From: Salisapilia sapeloensis
Lineage: Eukaryota > Oomycota > Peronosporomycetes > Peronosporales > Salisapiliaceae
Reading direction: 5' to 3'
Assembly (NCBI GenBank): GCA_023334545.1
Contig: JAADVB010000012.1
Location: forward strand, 62,001 to 126,000
DNA length: 64,000 nt
Shown: in pieces, positions 20,453 through 31,302 of the stretch
Position numbering within the stretch: position 1 is the stretch's first letter
Layout: each line of letters opens with the position of its first letter
Made by a program: the position numbers and the translations under genes
Notes under the pieces: generated by a model
Databases searched by the model: none
Seen by the model: the letters and a program-made list of their open reading frames with translations, nothing else
What the model was told of the DNA's origin: nothing

Positions 20453-20529
20453 GTAATACAAGACGTACGCTAGACATACTTGTTCATCGTGCTGTATTCT
20501 GTACACGATAGACACATCGATCTCTTTTC

Positions 20530-22499
20530 TTATTCCATCGCAGCTGCCTCATCTTCACGCGCCAAGATCGGGTCGTCCATCATGTCGACTGCATCATCCG
20601 GTCGAGAACCGTCTGGGATCGGGACACCCCAATCACATTCACTTTCGATGCCATTATTGTCATGATGCATTTGAATACGGAACCACCCTTCTTCACCCCA
20701 GTAAGTTCCCCACGAGTTACGTCCAATCCAGTATTCAGTGTCCGTTTCATCATCATATCCCCATCCGGCAATGGAGACCTCATGGTTGACCATTGGCAGC
20801 CATTTCTTTTCGGAAAAGATACCGCCTTGGTACTGGAGGAACTTGTCGGTGGCATCAATGCCACATCCAATAGGTCCACGCTTGTAGATCTCTGCCTTCA
20901 TACGATCTGCGCCACGCACGCTGCCGTACTCGGACACGTAATACTTGGTGAATTTCTCCACTGGGTCACATTTGCCTGGTGTGAAGGACTCTTTCGTCGG
21001 CCAACACGTCTCGCAGACAGCGTACTTGTCACATTTCAAGTTCTTTGCCTGGTACGCCTGGCATGTCTGGTCCGGAAGACCGTGCTTGTGTGCGTACTCG
21101 TACACGACACCAGGGTTTCCACCGTTGCATGTGCCTCCTCCATGGCAATTGATGAGCACTTGAGGGGCCAGTGCGATCTCAGGCCATGAGCCATTGCGCA
21201 TAATCATGATACGGTCCGATAAGGCGCTCGTGGGACCTTGCGCCCAGCAACTGCCACAGTAGACGGGAATGTGCTGGTTCTTGTCCCACGTCACGTAGCT
21301 CTTGCCGTTCACGTTCCTCCAGTCCCACTCCTTGGGTAAAGACTCAATGTCCATCTCTTCATGCGGACGAGCTGAGAGCACGTGTTCTCCTGATGAGAAC
21401 TTGAGAGGATGACGGCATCCGCCATTCGTCAATGGCATTTGTCCCATCGCTGAGGTAGGGAACAGGGCAGCAGGGTTGGCATTCGACTCGACACTCAGTT
21501 CGTGGTGTGGAGTAACTGTCTTGGGCCAGCCATTGTCTTTCGGTACACCAAAGGCGCATTCGCCTTCGATGCCCAAGTTGTTTTCTCCACGCACCAGGCG
21601 CATCCAGCCTTCTTCTCCCCAGAAGCTTCCCCACGAGTTGCGGATGACCCAGTACTTGACGCCGTTCTCTTCGCCCCACCCGGCGACGGAGATAGCGTGA
21701 TCTACATCCTTGGCTCCAGTCTTGTCGTGGAAGATTCCGCCAGAGTAGGCTAGGAAATCATCCGTAACAGCGACGCCACAAGCGATAGGTCCACGCTCCA
21801 TAATCTCTGCCATCATCTCATGCTCACCGTTTGTCGTGCCGTACTCGGAGACAAAGTACTTTTCAAACTGCGGCGGCGTGAAGCATCCTTCTCCCGGCAT
21901 GCAGTTTTCACAAATGTCCGTCGCACCACACTTGTTGCCCGTGTCGTGACCAGTGGCGCTGTACCTTTGGCATCCTTCTTCCGGCACGCCGTTCGCGTGC
22001 ATAAAGCGGTAGGCACTCAATGGATCACCACCGTGGCATCCTTGGTCCTCCATATCGCAGTTCAGGATCACTTGTGGTGATAAAACGACCTCACGGTTCA
22101 CATCCAGTTGCGTATGCCCATCGCTCTTGCCGTTCCGCGCCTTCGAGATCATCACACGATCCGCCAACGCCGATGTTGCCGCTATAATCAGTTCGAATTA
22201 AAAGGAGTGTATGTAGCGCTGGAAGAAATGGACGTACACATTGCCCAGCAAGATCCACAGTATCGCGGAATATGCTGGTTCCGTGAGATAGTCACGAAGC
22301 GCGTGCCGTTGACATTGCGCCAATCAAAGTTCTTGGGTAAATCCGCGCTTGTCAAGTGCAAGTGCGGGCGTTCCGTTTCAATAAGCTCACTACGGTCGTC
22401 ACTACGGACGTAGCAGGCGTGACCGACAGGTGACTCTGCATGCACCTCCGATGTGAAGGCACTCGTGAAAAGCAGCGCTAGAGCTGCTACCGATTTCAT
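20530..22499 (-). CDS. Tandem cathepsin Z-like papain-family protease, secreted
   Basis: Two exons (22499-22238, 22181-20530; 56-nt intron) give 637 aa. Residues 1-20 are a clear signal peptide. Two cathepsin Z/X (C1A) catalytic units follow. Unit 1 starts at [12 protein letters not shown], has [13 protein letters not shown] with the oxyanion Gln and nucleophile Cys, V-D-H-A with the catalytic His and I-R-N-S-W-G with the Asn. Unit 2 repeats these as [17 protein letters not shown] and G-R-N-S-W-G. The His-Ile-Pro insertion before the Cys is the cathepsin Z mark. There is no long propeptide, and both units look catalytically complete. In oomycetes such enzymes are secreted or lysosomal and act in protein breakdown, possibly in host interaction. 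Confidence 0.92.
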
Positions 22500-22819
22500 C
22501 TTCTTCCTCTTCCTCCTTCTCGCGCGTTTTGAAGAATGAAAAGATGCGATCTTGTATCGTGAAAACCTTTTATTGAAAATATAGATCCGGTAGCCATTCT
22601 TCAATTAGTATAGTTCACTATATACCTTCACCTGTGATATATAATAAATTAAAAAGAAGATCAGATGAGGTAGATAGCAGATGCTAACGACTACTAGCCG
22701 GTAGGTGGGTGTGGGATTTAAAAGAGTGCAGAGAGCTCCGTTAAAGCTGTGTCCCACTGTAGGTAGAGGTAGAATGTAGCGAAAGAAAGGGTGTCATGAA
22801 TCGATCTTGAACGGGCGCA
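22500..22819. other. Divergent 5' region between protease and SET gene
   Basis: About 320 bp with two divergent transcription units and AT-rich stretches near 22565-22660. No coding frame or specific motif was recognised. It presumably holds both promoters and leaders. Confidence 0.4.
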
Positions 22820-24157
22820 ATGTGGTCAGTTGTGGGAGGTAGGAATCGAAAGTCCGATGTGCTTGGTCTTCCCCCAGATTTCATCTGGACGATGACAGAG
22901 TACGTCGGGTATAACGACTGGGCGAGTGATGAACTCGGAGTCGTCTTCGCGACAGACTTTGTGTATGACATGGGTGCACAGAATGAACGCGGTGTCTTCA
23001 TCGCAGAGGACATTGCGCCGCATACACGTGTCTTTAGTATTCCTCGAAAGTCCCTCTTCACGTCTGCATCAGTCCTGACGCACACAGCCTTGTCCTCCCT
23101 CTCATTCTTCCAACAAGATAGTAAATGGAGCGAGGACGATCGATTGGCCATCGCGCTCTTGTACGAGCGCCATGTCCTCCAGACCTCGTCCAAGTGGGCT
23201 CCGCACATTTCCCTCCTCCCTCAAGCCTACGACAATGTGCTCTACTTTACAACAAAAGAGCTAGAGCTCTTAAAAGGCAGCAACGTCTACCCTGTGGCGA
23301 CGCAGCTCCAAGAAAAGCTGACGACGGACTTTGCACAGCTACAGGACGAGGTTCTCCCGTCCTTGTTTGAGGCCATTCCACACGACCAGCGTCCGTCGCA
23401 AGATATTTTCGATGAATGGTTCTCGTTGGAATCCTATCGGTGGGCACTATCGACTGTCTGGAGTCGATTCGTGTCGATCTCGATGGACGGCGACACGAGT
23501 GCGAAAGCCATGGTTCCTGTCTTTGATATGCTCAACCATGCTCCTGAAGTCGAGATGGCTCACTTCTACGACGCCAAGACGGACGAGTTCGTCCTTGAGT
23601 CCCATCAACACTGGTCTGCCGGTAGCCAAGTGTATATTCCGTACGGCGCCTTGTCCAACCATAAGCTCCTGACTTTATACGGCTTCGTCTTGCCGGAGAA
23701 TGCGTATGATGCGATCGAATTATGGCTTCCGATGGATCCCAATACCAGTTTCTTCTTGGAAAAGGAGAGTAAGCTGCAGGAACTTGGAATTGATCACGAG
23801 TCCACACCTCTCGAGATCGTCAGTGACGAACTAAACGACCTGTTACTCATCTCTCTACGCATTCAATATATCGAAGCCGACAATCTGGATGTCTTCCGAG
23901 ACGAATGTGATAAAGTAATGAAAGGTGAGGCGTTGGATGATGAGCGAGAGAAGCAAGTATTAGCACAGTTGGTCTTAGCGTTGGAAGACATGCTCTCTCG
24001 TTTCCCTCCGACGTCCGAAGATGAAGAATTGGTGGAAGATTTGAGCAAGAGGGAACGTATGGCAATCATGTTACGACAGAGTGATCGACGAATAGTGCAA
24101 GATAACATTCGTATGCTCAAGTGGAAGTTGTTGGCGTTATTACCGGAAGAAAAGTAA
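22820..24157 (+). CDS. SETD3/RuBisCO-LSMT-like protein lysine or histidine methyltransferase
   Basis: A 445-aa intronless frame. The SET domain is of the split LSMT/SETD3 type: G-V-F-I-A-E-D-I near 60, a large insert, then V-P-V-F-D-M-L-N-H-A with the AdoMet-contacting N-H, and Y-I-P-Y-G-A-L-S-N-H-K-L-L-T-L-Y-G-F, where the Y-G and final Tyr form the catalytic site. The C-terminal 150 residues are helical, as in the Rubis-subs-bind domain. These enzymes use S-adenosylmethionine to methylate proteins such as actin, ribosomal proteins or cytochrome c. The substrate here is unknown. Its stop lies 18 bp from the stop of the convergent TBL2 gene. An in-frame later start (M-T-E-Y-V-G-Y) is possible. 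Confidence 0.8.
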   Translation: MWSVVGGRNRKSDVLGLPPDFIWTMTEYVGYNDWASDELGVVFATDFVYDMGAQNERGVFIAEDIAPHTRVFSIPRKSLFTSASVLTHTALSSLSFFQQDSKWSEDDRLAIALLYERHVLQTSSKWAPHISLLPQAYDNVLYFTTKELELLKGSNVYPVATQLQEKLTTDFAQLQDEVLPSLFEAIPHDQRPSQDIFDEWFSLESYRWALSTVWSRFVSISMDGDTSAKAMVPVFDMLNHAPEVEMAHFYDAKTDEFVLESHQHWSAGSQVYIPYGALSNHKLLTLYGFVLPENAYDAIELWLPMDPNTSFFLEKESKLQELGIDHESTPLEIVSDELNDLLLISLRIQYIEADNLDVFRDECDKVMKGEALDDEREKQVLAQLVLALEDMLSRFPPTSEDEELVEDLSKRERMAIMLRQSDRRIVQDNIRMLKWKLLALLPEEK

Positions 24158-24175
24158 AAGTGGGAATGAACATGT

Positions 24176-25710
24176 CTAGTTGGGCGCTTGAAAGATCGTT
24201 GTGTGCTTGGCGTTTTTACCGAGTGCGAGTACTTGTGTTCCATCAGGAGAAAAGTAGATGCGCTGGATGTCGGACGGGAGAGCACTTGGGATGACTTCGA
24301 GTGGATCCCATCCGTCTTCTGTCGAGTAAAAGACAATGTCCTTGCCTCGTGTCATCACGAGTACCTAGGATCGATTAAATATGCATGTAGATGATAACAA
24401 AGTAGAGAGCGTACTTTGCCATTGGGAGATAGATCAATGGATTGACTCGAAGGCTTCTCTTCTTGCGTGAACGTTCTAACGAGCTTTGGATCTTCATTCG
24501 CCATGTATCGGACTACAAGGTACATTAGATACTGTAGCAACGAAGAGAAGGGCATGACGTACCATTGATGTTCCAAAGCCGGACGGAACCATCTTTCGAT
24601 GTCGTGACGATGTGATTCACCGGGAGCGAGTCGTTGCCATCGAATGCAAGATCTAGGATCCCAGTCTACGTAGCGATTTGTCAAAAGGATAGAGACATTG
24701 GATAAAGTAGAAAGACGTACGCGATGACCTCGGAGCGACATGATCTTTTGTGTCTTCTTAAATGCACCAGTTTTCTCTCGTGAAATCTCCAAGATACGAA
24801 CTTCAGGTGTGTAGGCAGCCACAGCAATGTATCGATTGTCCTTTGAACCGACGCAATGGTAGTTGGCTACTTGATTCGTATTCACTGTCTGCAATAAGTC
24901 TCCTTGGATGCTCCAAAACTTGACTTCAGTATCGGATCCTTCTGCGCTCGTGACAATTGTTGCTGCCTGTGATGACGTTAGTAGAGCTACTTTAGATGAC
25001 AGACGGATGGGAGAATACTTGTCCAACGTCGTTCATCAGAACAGAGTGGACGTCTGTCTTGTGGCTCACTGGAAACTCTGCGACCACCTCTGGCTTATTC
25101 TTCAGTTTCTCTGTCGAGTGCATGTGAGATATAGGAAAGAGATGATCGTCAATAGAGTATTTACGATAGAGACGGACGTTGCCACCTTGCGTTGCGACCA
25201 CCTAGGACGATGCAAGTGAGCTGTATTCGTTATATCAATTGCAATTGTACGTACCAATGTCCGACCATCGCATGAAAAGGTCATGGCAGTGGCATGATCA
25301 AAGTCTAACGACAGTTTCTGAAACTTTGGTGTCTTGTCACCTAGCGTCTCACACTGGTAGACTCGAATCGTGCGGTCGCTACTGGCTGTCGCGACGAATC
25401 GGCCATTCGGACTGAAGGCTGCAGCGGTCAATGCGTATTTATGGCCTCGCAATACGTGCAAGACACTTGGGTGTGTCGACGCAGCATCTTGCTCTGCCTG
25501 AGCTTGTGCAGACACTTGCTTCTTACGCTTCAGCTCGGCCGTGACATCCACTTTCTTCGGTTTGCTCTTCTTCGGCTTGGCTTGCTGCTCTAGCTGCTGT
25601 TGCTTTGCTTCCTCTCGTTTTCTCGCAGCTTCCAACTCTTGCTGCTGCTGATAGTACATATACACAGCTCCTGCAGCTACGAGAAGGAGCGCAAGGACCC
25701 ACGCGAACAT
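24176..25710 (-). CDS. TBL2: Transducin beta-like protein 2 (WD40, ER-anchored)
   Basis: Six exons (25710-25255, 25201-25019, 24966-24721, 24665-24563, 24512-24415, 24364-24176) give 424 aa. A hydrophobic anchor at residues 2-19 and a Lys/Gln-rich linker precede a WD40 propeller. Repeat marks include R-G-H-K-Y-A-L-T-A-A-A-F-S-P-N-G, S-D-R-T-I-R-V-Y, T-S-K-D-G-S-V-R-L-W-N and G-H-R. This layout is that of TBL2, an ER membrane protein linked to PERK and mRNA association in animals; its role in oomycetes is not known. An in-frame ATG at 25782 would add 24 residues before the anchor; I prefer 25710. Introns are 50-55 nt with mostly GTACG donors. Confidence 0.82.
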
Positions 25711-26718
25711 GATGACCGATGGAACGATTGCAGAGCTTCGTGTCTCCAAGATACGTGTCAACGAGTACCACTCGTGTACCATTATTGAAGTTGTGTGGAA
25801 ACTTTGCCGGCATGCGCATCAAGCACGGCATGCACAGAGTATCGTTTGCACTATTGTTCTAAGCCCGTTTACGATTAATTGATTCAAATCAGTAGGGCGG
25901 ACTGGTACTTGCCACAACCGGACGTTTGTTGACCACCCGAACTTCCATGTTTTAGTATCAAGTTCTGCCATCGAAGAACTTATTCGCTTACTCACTCTGC
26001 TTTCAAGGAATCGGAATGTGCAGCGAACCGAGTAGGCAAGTGATTTCTTTCTGTGCAAAACCGTTTGCTTCGATCCAATAGTTCACGTAGACACGTTCTA
26101 GCCTGCTATTTCCTAGGGTATCAAGCTCGACGTAACGTTCGATGCGAAAAATACAGTTGATAGATCTCTTATGTCTCTCCCATGTGAATCAAACATTCCG
26201 CTTGAGCATTGGTACGCGATGCCAGACATGGGGTGGTATCTAGAAAAGGCCTTTTCGAAAAACGAAGGTATTGATCCGAGCATATCTGGTCAACGACACA
26301 CCAACTCGTCTTTCTTTCTGTTCTTCATTTGCTATTTTAATCCCAACGTACGTTCCTATATCCAAGCCCCTTTACAAGCACCGGAGTAACTCACTCGTGC
26401 GCCTTGCCAAGAATCTGGTTGCCTAGCTGGAAACTGCCTGCTCGCTTGGGCGTCGCCCAAAATACCATTCCGAGCACAGGTATTTATTTCCAAAATTAGC
26501 ATCACGCACGGCAGTTCTGCTTTTGGAAACACCGAAGGTTGAAACGGACGCAGTCCCTCAGGCCCTTCACACTTGCTTCCTTCATTCGGTCAAACCGATC
26601 GTCCGTCTCCTTCCAGTGTCAAGCAGTCCGTCTATCACAGACTACTGAACCAGTATTTACACACTTCCTTTCATCCAGTGCTAGCAAGTAGTTCCATTGT
26701 CACCATACACAACAAACA
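25711..26718. other. Intergenic spacer between TBL2 and PKA-like genes
   Basis: About 1 kb containing the two divergent 5' regions. Small frames on both strands (for example 26171-26389) carry no family features. No repeat, tRNA or transposon end was noticed. Confidence 0.5.
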
Positions 26719-27873
26719 ATGGCCACACCTGAATCCACGGACACGAACATGGCGTTTAAATTTACAGCCCCACTCGACATGAGTCAGTTCGATCTGGGCG
26801 TTACCCTGGGGACGGGATCCTTTGGACGCGTTCGTTTTTCAACTCACAAAGTAAGAATACATCCGTAGGACCATGCTGGGCTTGTCTAACTTTGATCTAG
26901 GAAACGTCGACGTATTGGGCCATTAAAATCTTGAAGAAAGCTGAGATCATTCGACTCCAACAAGTACCTCTTCCATTTATTTGTACTTGTCGATCATGTT
27001 ATTTATATTTGATGCGCAGGTGGAGCATATACTGTCTGAAAAGTCGATCCTCTTATGCCTGAATCACCCGTTTGTGGTGAATCTGGCTGGAACGTTCCAA
27101 GATGCCAAGTACCTGTACATGGTCATTGAGTATGTCATCGGTGGTGAGTTCTTCACGCACCTTCGGAAAGCCGGCCGTTTCGACAACAACACAGCCAAGT
27201 TCTACTCCGCTCAAGTCGTTTCTATCTTCGAGTACCTCCATCGACAGGACTTTATCTATCGCGATTTGAAGCCAGAAAACTTGTTGCTCGATTCCGAAGG
27301 GTACATTAAGATCACGGACTTTGGCTTTGCGAAACGAGTAGCTTTTAAAACCTACACGCTCTGTGGTACACCAGAGTACATTGCTCCAGAAGTATTGCTT
27401 AACAAAGGACATGGCAAAGGTGTCGACTGGTGGACACTGGTACATTCGATTCTACTTTCCTCTCTTCTTGTGTACTAAACGTTCCCTAGGGCATCCTCTT
27501 GTACGAGATGTTGGCTGGTCAACCACCATTCTGTGACGACGATCCGATGGGCATCTACCAGCAGATTCTATCTGGTAAAATCAACTTCCCTCGGTTCTTT
27601 GACCGCAACGCCAAGGCGCTGATCAAGCGACTATTGACACCGGACTTGACGAAGCGCTATGGATGCCTCAAGAATGGTGTGGAGGACATTAAGAAGCACA
27701 AATACTTTAGTGGTGTTAATTGGGATGAACTGCTTGCGAGAAAGCAAGCAGCTCCGATTATTCCTAAAGTATCGACGGCGAATGATACGAGTAACTTTGA
27801 TCCGTATCCGGACTCGTGTGAAGATGCGATCGTCCCGGTGTACAATGGAAAAGACCCGTTCGCAGACTTTTAA
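26719..27873 (+). CDS. AGC kinase, PKA catalytic-subunit-like
   Basis: Four exons (26719-26850, 26901-26963, 27020-27439, 27490-27873) give 332 aa. Motifs in order: G-T-G-S-F-G-R-V glycine loop near 31, V/A-I-K with catalytic Lys, [17 protein letters not shown] catalytic loop, [18 protein letters not shown] activation segment with the phosphorylatable Thr, and a C-terminal hydrophobic motif ending F-A-D-F at the very end. The size and the terminal F-x-x-F are typical of the cAMP-dependent kinase catalytic subunit, which ends in a bare hydrophobic motif. Substrates are Ser/Thr after basic residues. PKG-like kinases are the main alternative. Introns are 50-56 nt. Confidence 0.88.
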
Positions 27874-27955
27874 AGCATTTCCTGCACATGGACATGAACG
27901 TAGGAATAAAGTAATAAATGCATAAATCACTTTCAACGCCAACATTCGATTCATC

Positions 27956-28729
27956 TTAGAGTTTCGCACTCGGTTTCTTGTCCCCAGGGAAGCGGAAGTA
28001 ATCACTCTTGTGGGGGAGCACACGCATGATACGACCGGCATTCGACGTGTCGGTCGTAACGTCCGCGAAGGCTTGGGTTACCGTCGGCAGGGGAATCAGC
28101 TCACCTTGGGACTTGGCAACACCAGCATCTTCCGCCAATTGACCCATGGCTGTCTTGGCGAAAGCTGGGGCGAGACCGCATACACGAATGTTGTCCGACT
28201 CGTGGAGAGAGCTCATGGCACGTGTGAAGTGGATGACACCAGCTTTCGCAGCGACGTAATCCGCCATGTACGACGGAGCGTAGATGCCAGCTACACTGCC
28301 AATGTTCACAATAACACCTTCGCCCTTGTTTAAGTATTGACGGAACTCTCGAACGGCTACCTGAGTGCCTCGCATGACAGCAATGAGGTCAATGTCCATG
28401 ACTTTCTCCCATAGATCGCCTGCAGGAAATTCTAATCCGCCAGCGATACCAGCGTTATTCACGAGCATATTGATCGGTTTCTCAAAGTACATTCGAGCAG
28501 TTTTAAATACTCGATCGAAAGATGAGCGGTGCGTGACATCCTGTTGCGTGCTCGAGACGCGGGCTTTGCCAAACTGCTTCTGAAGCTCCTTGGTCGTCGC
28601 CGCAAGCTCGGCTTCATTGATGTCCGTGAGGAAGACGTAGCCTCCAGCTTGCAAGATGGCAATACCAAAGGCTTTGCCGAAGCCTGTGGCACCACCTGTG
28701 ACGATTGCAATGGATTGGGAGAGCTGCAT
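27956..28729 (-). CDS. Short-chain dehydrogenase/reductase with peroxisomal signal
   Basis: A 257-aa intronless classical SDR. It shows the nucleotide-binding T-G-G-A-T-G-F-G near residue 11, an Asp after the second strand (T-D-I-N) favouring NAD(H), N-N-A-G near 91, catalytic Ser in G-S-V-A-G and Y-V-A-A-K. It resembles 15-hydroxyprostaglandin dehydrogenase-type SDRs, but the substrate cannot be assigned. The last three residues are A-K-L, an accepted variant of the PTS1 peroxisomal import signal, so a matrix location is likely. Its start is 107 bp from the divergent MZT1 gene. Confidence 0.85.
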   Translation of the reverse strand: MQLSQSIAIVTGGATGFGKAFGIAILQAGGYVFLTDINEAELAATTKELQKQFGKARVSSTQQDVTHRSSFDRVFKTARMYFEKPINMLVNNAGIAGGLEFPAGDLWEKVMDIDLIAVMRGTQVAVREFRQYLNKGEGVIVNIGSVAGIYAPSYMADYVAAKAGVIHFTRAMSSLHESDNIRVCGLAPAFAKTAMGQLAEDAGVAKSQGELIPLPTVTQAFADVTTDTSNAGRIMRVLPHKSDYFRFPGDKKPSAKL

Positions 28730-28836
28730 GTTGATCTAGCGGTGCGAAAGGAGGAATGAAGTAGAGATCGAGATGGGAGGATGTTTACGTAGCATGTTGA
28801 AGTTAGGAACACGTGGGATATACGAAAAAGGGCGAA
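28730..28836. promoter_or_regulatory. Shared SDR / MZT1 promoter region
   Basis: Only 107 bases separate the two divergent start codons. No initiator or TATA-like element was recognised, but both 5' ends should lie here. Confidence 0.35.
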
Positions 28837-29262
28837 ATGAGCTCAAGTCAACCGTCGGAGGCACAGGCGCTGTCCAAGAGCTTCGATAGTGCGTTTATGT
28901 AGTAGAGTCTAGCCGAGAGATGTAGCTTAATTTGTTTGCGTTGTAGATGCGTATGAGATGGCGCAGTTGCTCCAGACAGGGCTCGATCGAGACACGTTAA
29001 AAACATTGATGGTTCTGCTGCAGCGAGGCGTGAACCCCGAGGCGTTGGCTGATCTTGTTAAAGATCTTCGAAAGGAGGCGGCAGGACAGGAGGAGAGTCC
29101 AGCTGCAAGTAGCCGTCCTTCCAGTGGGCGCAGTGTGACGGGCAAGAAGCCCCTGAGCGATCCGGACGTCCAGGTTAGTCAGGTTCGTTATTTCGTCCCA
29201 ACTCACCTTTCACCCGTACTTATGTATCTTATGATCAGAAGAAGCGTCGATCAGGCTACTAG
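28837..29262 (+). CDS. MZT1: Mitotic-spindle organising protein 1 (MOZART1)
   Basis: Three exons (28837-28888, 28947-29173, 29239-29262) give 100 aa. The core A-Y-E-M-A-Q-L-L-Q-T-G-L-D-R-D-T-L followed by R-G-V-N-P-E-A-L-A-D-L-V-K-D-L-R is the MZT1 signature. MZT1 binds the N-terminus of gamma-tubulin complex proteins and is needed to recruit the complex to centrosomes and spindle poles. A Ser/Gly/Lys-rich tail (about 40 residues) extends beyond the usual 75-80 aa and ends in a seven-codon third exon, K-K-R-R-S-G-Y. If exon 2 is read through, a longer unrelated tail results, so the third exon is the less certain part. Confidence 0.85.
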
Positions 29263-29685
29263 CATAGACATTCTTCCTTGGCAATTGCTTCGTCTAGAGC
29301 GATACACATTGAACTCCAGACTCTTACGCTGCAGATGAATAGATAGCATTTTATATTTTGTGTCTTTCCTTTAGTAGACGATATATCTACTTCAATCACG
29401 ACCACATATCTTCGTTGCTAGTGTATAAAGACATATTTATTCTCTTTCTAGATTCCTCTTCCTCGCAGTACATCTTTAGATACTTCTATCCACCAGAGCA
29501 GGACTAGTCTCTAGATAGCTCTTAGATATCCTACTTGTGTCCACAGCTACATTAGTGGCATGCATAGTATGCTGGAAGCAATCTAATACCTTATCCATTC
29601 GGTAGAAAGTTAAACAGCAAAAGGTCTGACGAGCAAGAAATACAAGAATGAACGATAAACAAAGTGCCTTGTGGTCGGCAAACTT
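29263..29685. other. 3' intergenic spacer between convergent genes
   Basis: About 420 bp of AT-rich sequence, presumably the 3' untranslated regions and polyadenylation sites of MZT1 and the convergent GT8 gene. No gene was seen. Confidence 0.5.
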
Positions 29686-31302
29686 TTAAATTGGTCGATT
29701 CAGTTTTCCTATCGTCTGTGCAAACAGAGCTGTTTGGCTCATGACGACAAAGCTAAAGAAGATCACGAGCATGACAGGTCGTAGTACTGGATTCATAAAC
29801 CAGTCTGTGCGTCCGACGACATGGAGAAATGATAGTTGGAAAACAAGCACCAACGGTACCTTTCTACCAGCACTCTTTCCCGTCGTCCTGAGCAAACTAC
29901 GTACGCTCAACTCTCCACGCCATTTCTTATTATCCACATCTGCGTGCATACCTCTCAACTTCCAATTCACGTCGTATATCAAGAGCACTGAGAATTCTAG
30001 TAAAATAACCAAGTACAGCCACAACATCCCGCCATACCATGGATGTATAAGCGGTGGTACCATCTTCACTGCTGCGATATTCACCACCAACGAGATGAGT
30101 GCGCTCGCGAGTATTGGTGAAGAGGCAGCTAGCTGCAGTACATTACATGACACCTGGAAGAGTTTCCGCACAACCCTCGAATTCAAAACTTCATCAGACA
30201 AGATGGAGGACGTCGGCATGTCCAAGGACGATGCTTGTAAGGCTAGACAGAGGTAGCAATACAGACACCATCCAGCCACGAACAAGAGAGAGGAAAGCAA
30301 TACTTGTGAAATAAAGAAAACGAAATGATCCTCCCCAAGCGTCTCTCGCACTTGCTGCCAATGCCAAAAGACTTGGAAGTAGACGTACGGAAGCCAGAAC
30401 CACGGTTTGATCATGTCACCACTGTATCGAAAGGACAGGAGCGGGCCGGGGACCTCACTACCTCCATCCTTGTCCTTGCACTTGTACAAATCCCAGTTTA
30501 AACGCTCGTAAAAGACCATGTGGTTTACACTGTAGTAGAACGGAAGACGACGGACGATTGCATCCGTCACATTCGGTCGATGTGCTCCGAGGTTTTGCTC
30601 TGCCTCCTCTTCTTCTGTATAGAAAAGCGGACTCTCTTCCAATGCTTCAAAGAGACCTGGCAAGAAGCCTTGTGTGATCCCGAGGTAATTGTAATCTCGA
30701 CCGGTGATCATGAAGCTATCGATTGCATCGAGATAGACGTTTCGTGCCGTGACACTAGGAGGCGAGATGACTAGAAGACTGTTGGAATACACGACTGCTT
30801 GGCCGTTATCAACAGCACAGAATGGACCACAAGCGAAGATCTCGTCTAAATTACGGATCACGACGTTCTCTGGATCGAGATACACCACTCGTTTTAATTG
30901 AGAGATCTTCGGATCTTCCCAAATCACTTGTTTATTCCGCATGTGTAGTAGCTGAGCCTTTTGATCCGTCAGAGGTGCATTCTTGTACACATTCGGAGCA
31001 TTCGTTTCCACGATTTCGATGGCTGGGTCATCCTTTAGAAACTGTTCTCGGTTCGCCGAGCTAATACCGTCTTCTGGGATAAGAATAAGACGGCGGTATT
31101 GTGTCTTGGAAGCAGTGATGGATCGCATGAGGACTCTCGTGGCCAGTAGAAGAGCATCACTGTCGGCACCATAGTCATAAAAGAAAGTGGCAAAGCCACC
31201 TTCGGATGGACCGACATCAGCAGGAGGTAGTCCTGCTTCTATTTGACTCCATAGAGAAACGTTGATGGTCAATAGAAGTAGGTAGACCTTTTGCCAAGAC
31301 AT
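29686..31302 (-). CDS. Membrane GT8 (glycogenin-like) glycosyltransferase with multispan C-terminus
   Basis: A 538-aa intronless protein from ATG 31302; the frame is open upstream but without ATG. A signal or anchor segment (M-S-W-Q-K-V-Y-L-L-L-L) precedes a GT8 domain: F-A-T-F-F-Y-D near 35, R-R-L-I-L-I-P, then K-R-V-V-Y-L-D-P-E-N-V-V-I-R-N-L-D-E-I-F. The C-terminal third has about six hydrophobic segments. This layout matches the plant PGSIP6/IPUT1 clade, which glucuronosylates inositol phosphorylceramide, and similar stramenopile proteins. The usual DxD metal motif reads D-P-E, so it is altered. Substrate is therefore uncertain. Confidence 0.7.
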   Translation of the reverse strand: MSWQKVYLLLLTINVSLWSQIEAGLPPADVGPSEGGFATFFYDYGADSDALLLATRVLMRSITASKTQYRRLILIPEDGISSANREQFLKDDPAIEIVETNAPNVYKNAPLTDQKAQLLHMRNKQVIWEDPKISQLKRVVYLDPENVVIRNLDEIFACGPFCAVDNGQAVVYSNSLLVISPPSVTARNVYLDAIDSFMITGRDYNYLGITQGFLPGLFEALEESPLFYTEEEEAEQNLGAHRPNVTDAIVRRLPFYYSVNHMVFYERLNWDLYKCKDKDGGSEVPGPLLSFRYSGDMIKPWFWLPYVYFQVFWHWQQVRETLGEDHFVFFISQVLLSSLLFVAGWCLYCYLCLALQASSLDMPTSSILSDEVLNSRVVRKLFQVSCNVLQLAASSPILASALISLVVNIAAVKMVPPLIHPWYGGMLWLYLVILLEFSVLLIYDVNWKLRGMHADVDNKKWRGELSVRSLLRTTGKSAGRKVPLVLVFQLSFLHVVGRTDWFMNPVLRPVMLVIFFSFVVMSQTALFAQTIGKLNRPI

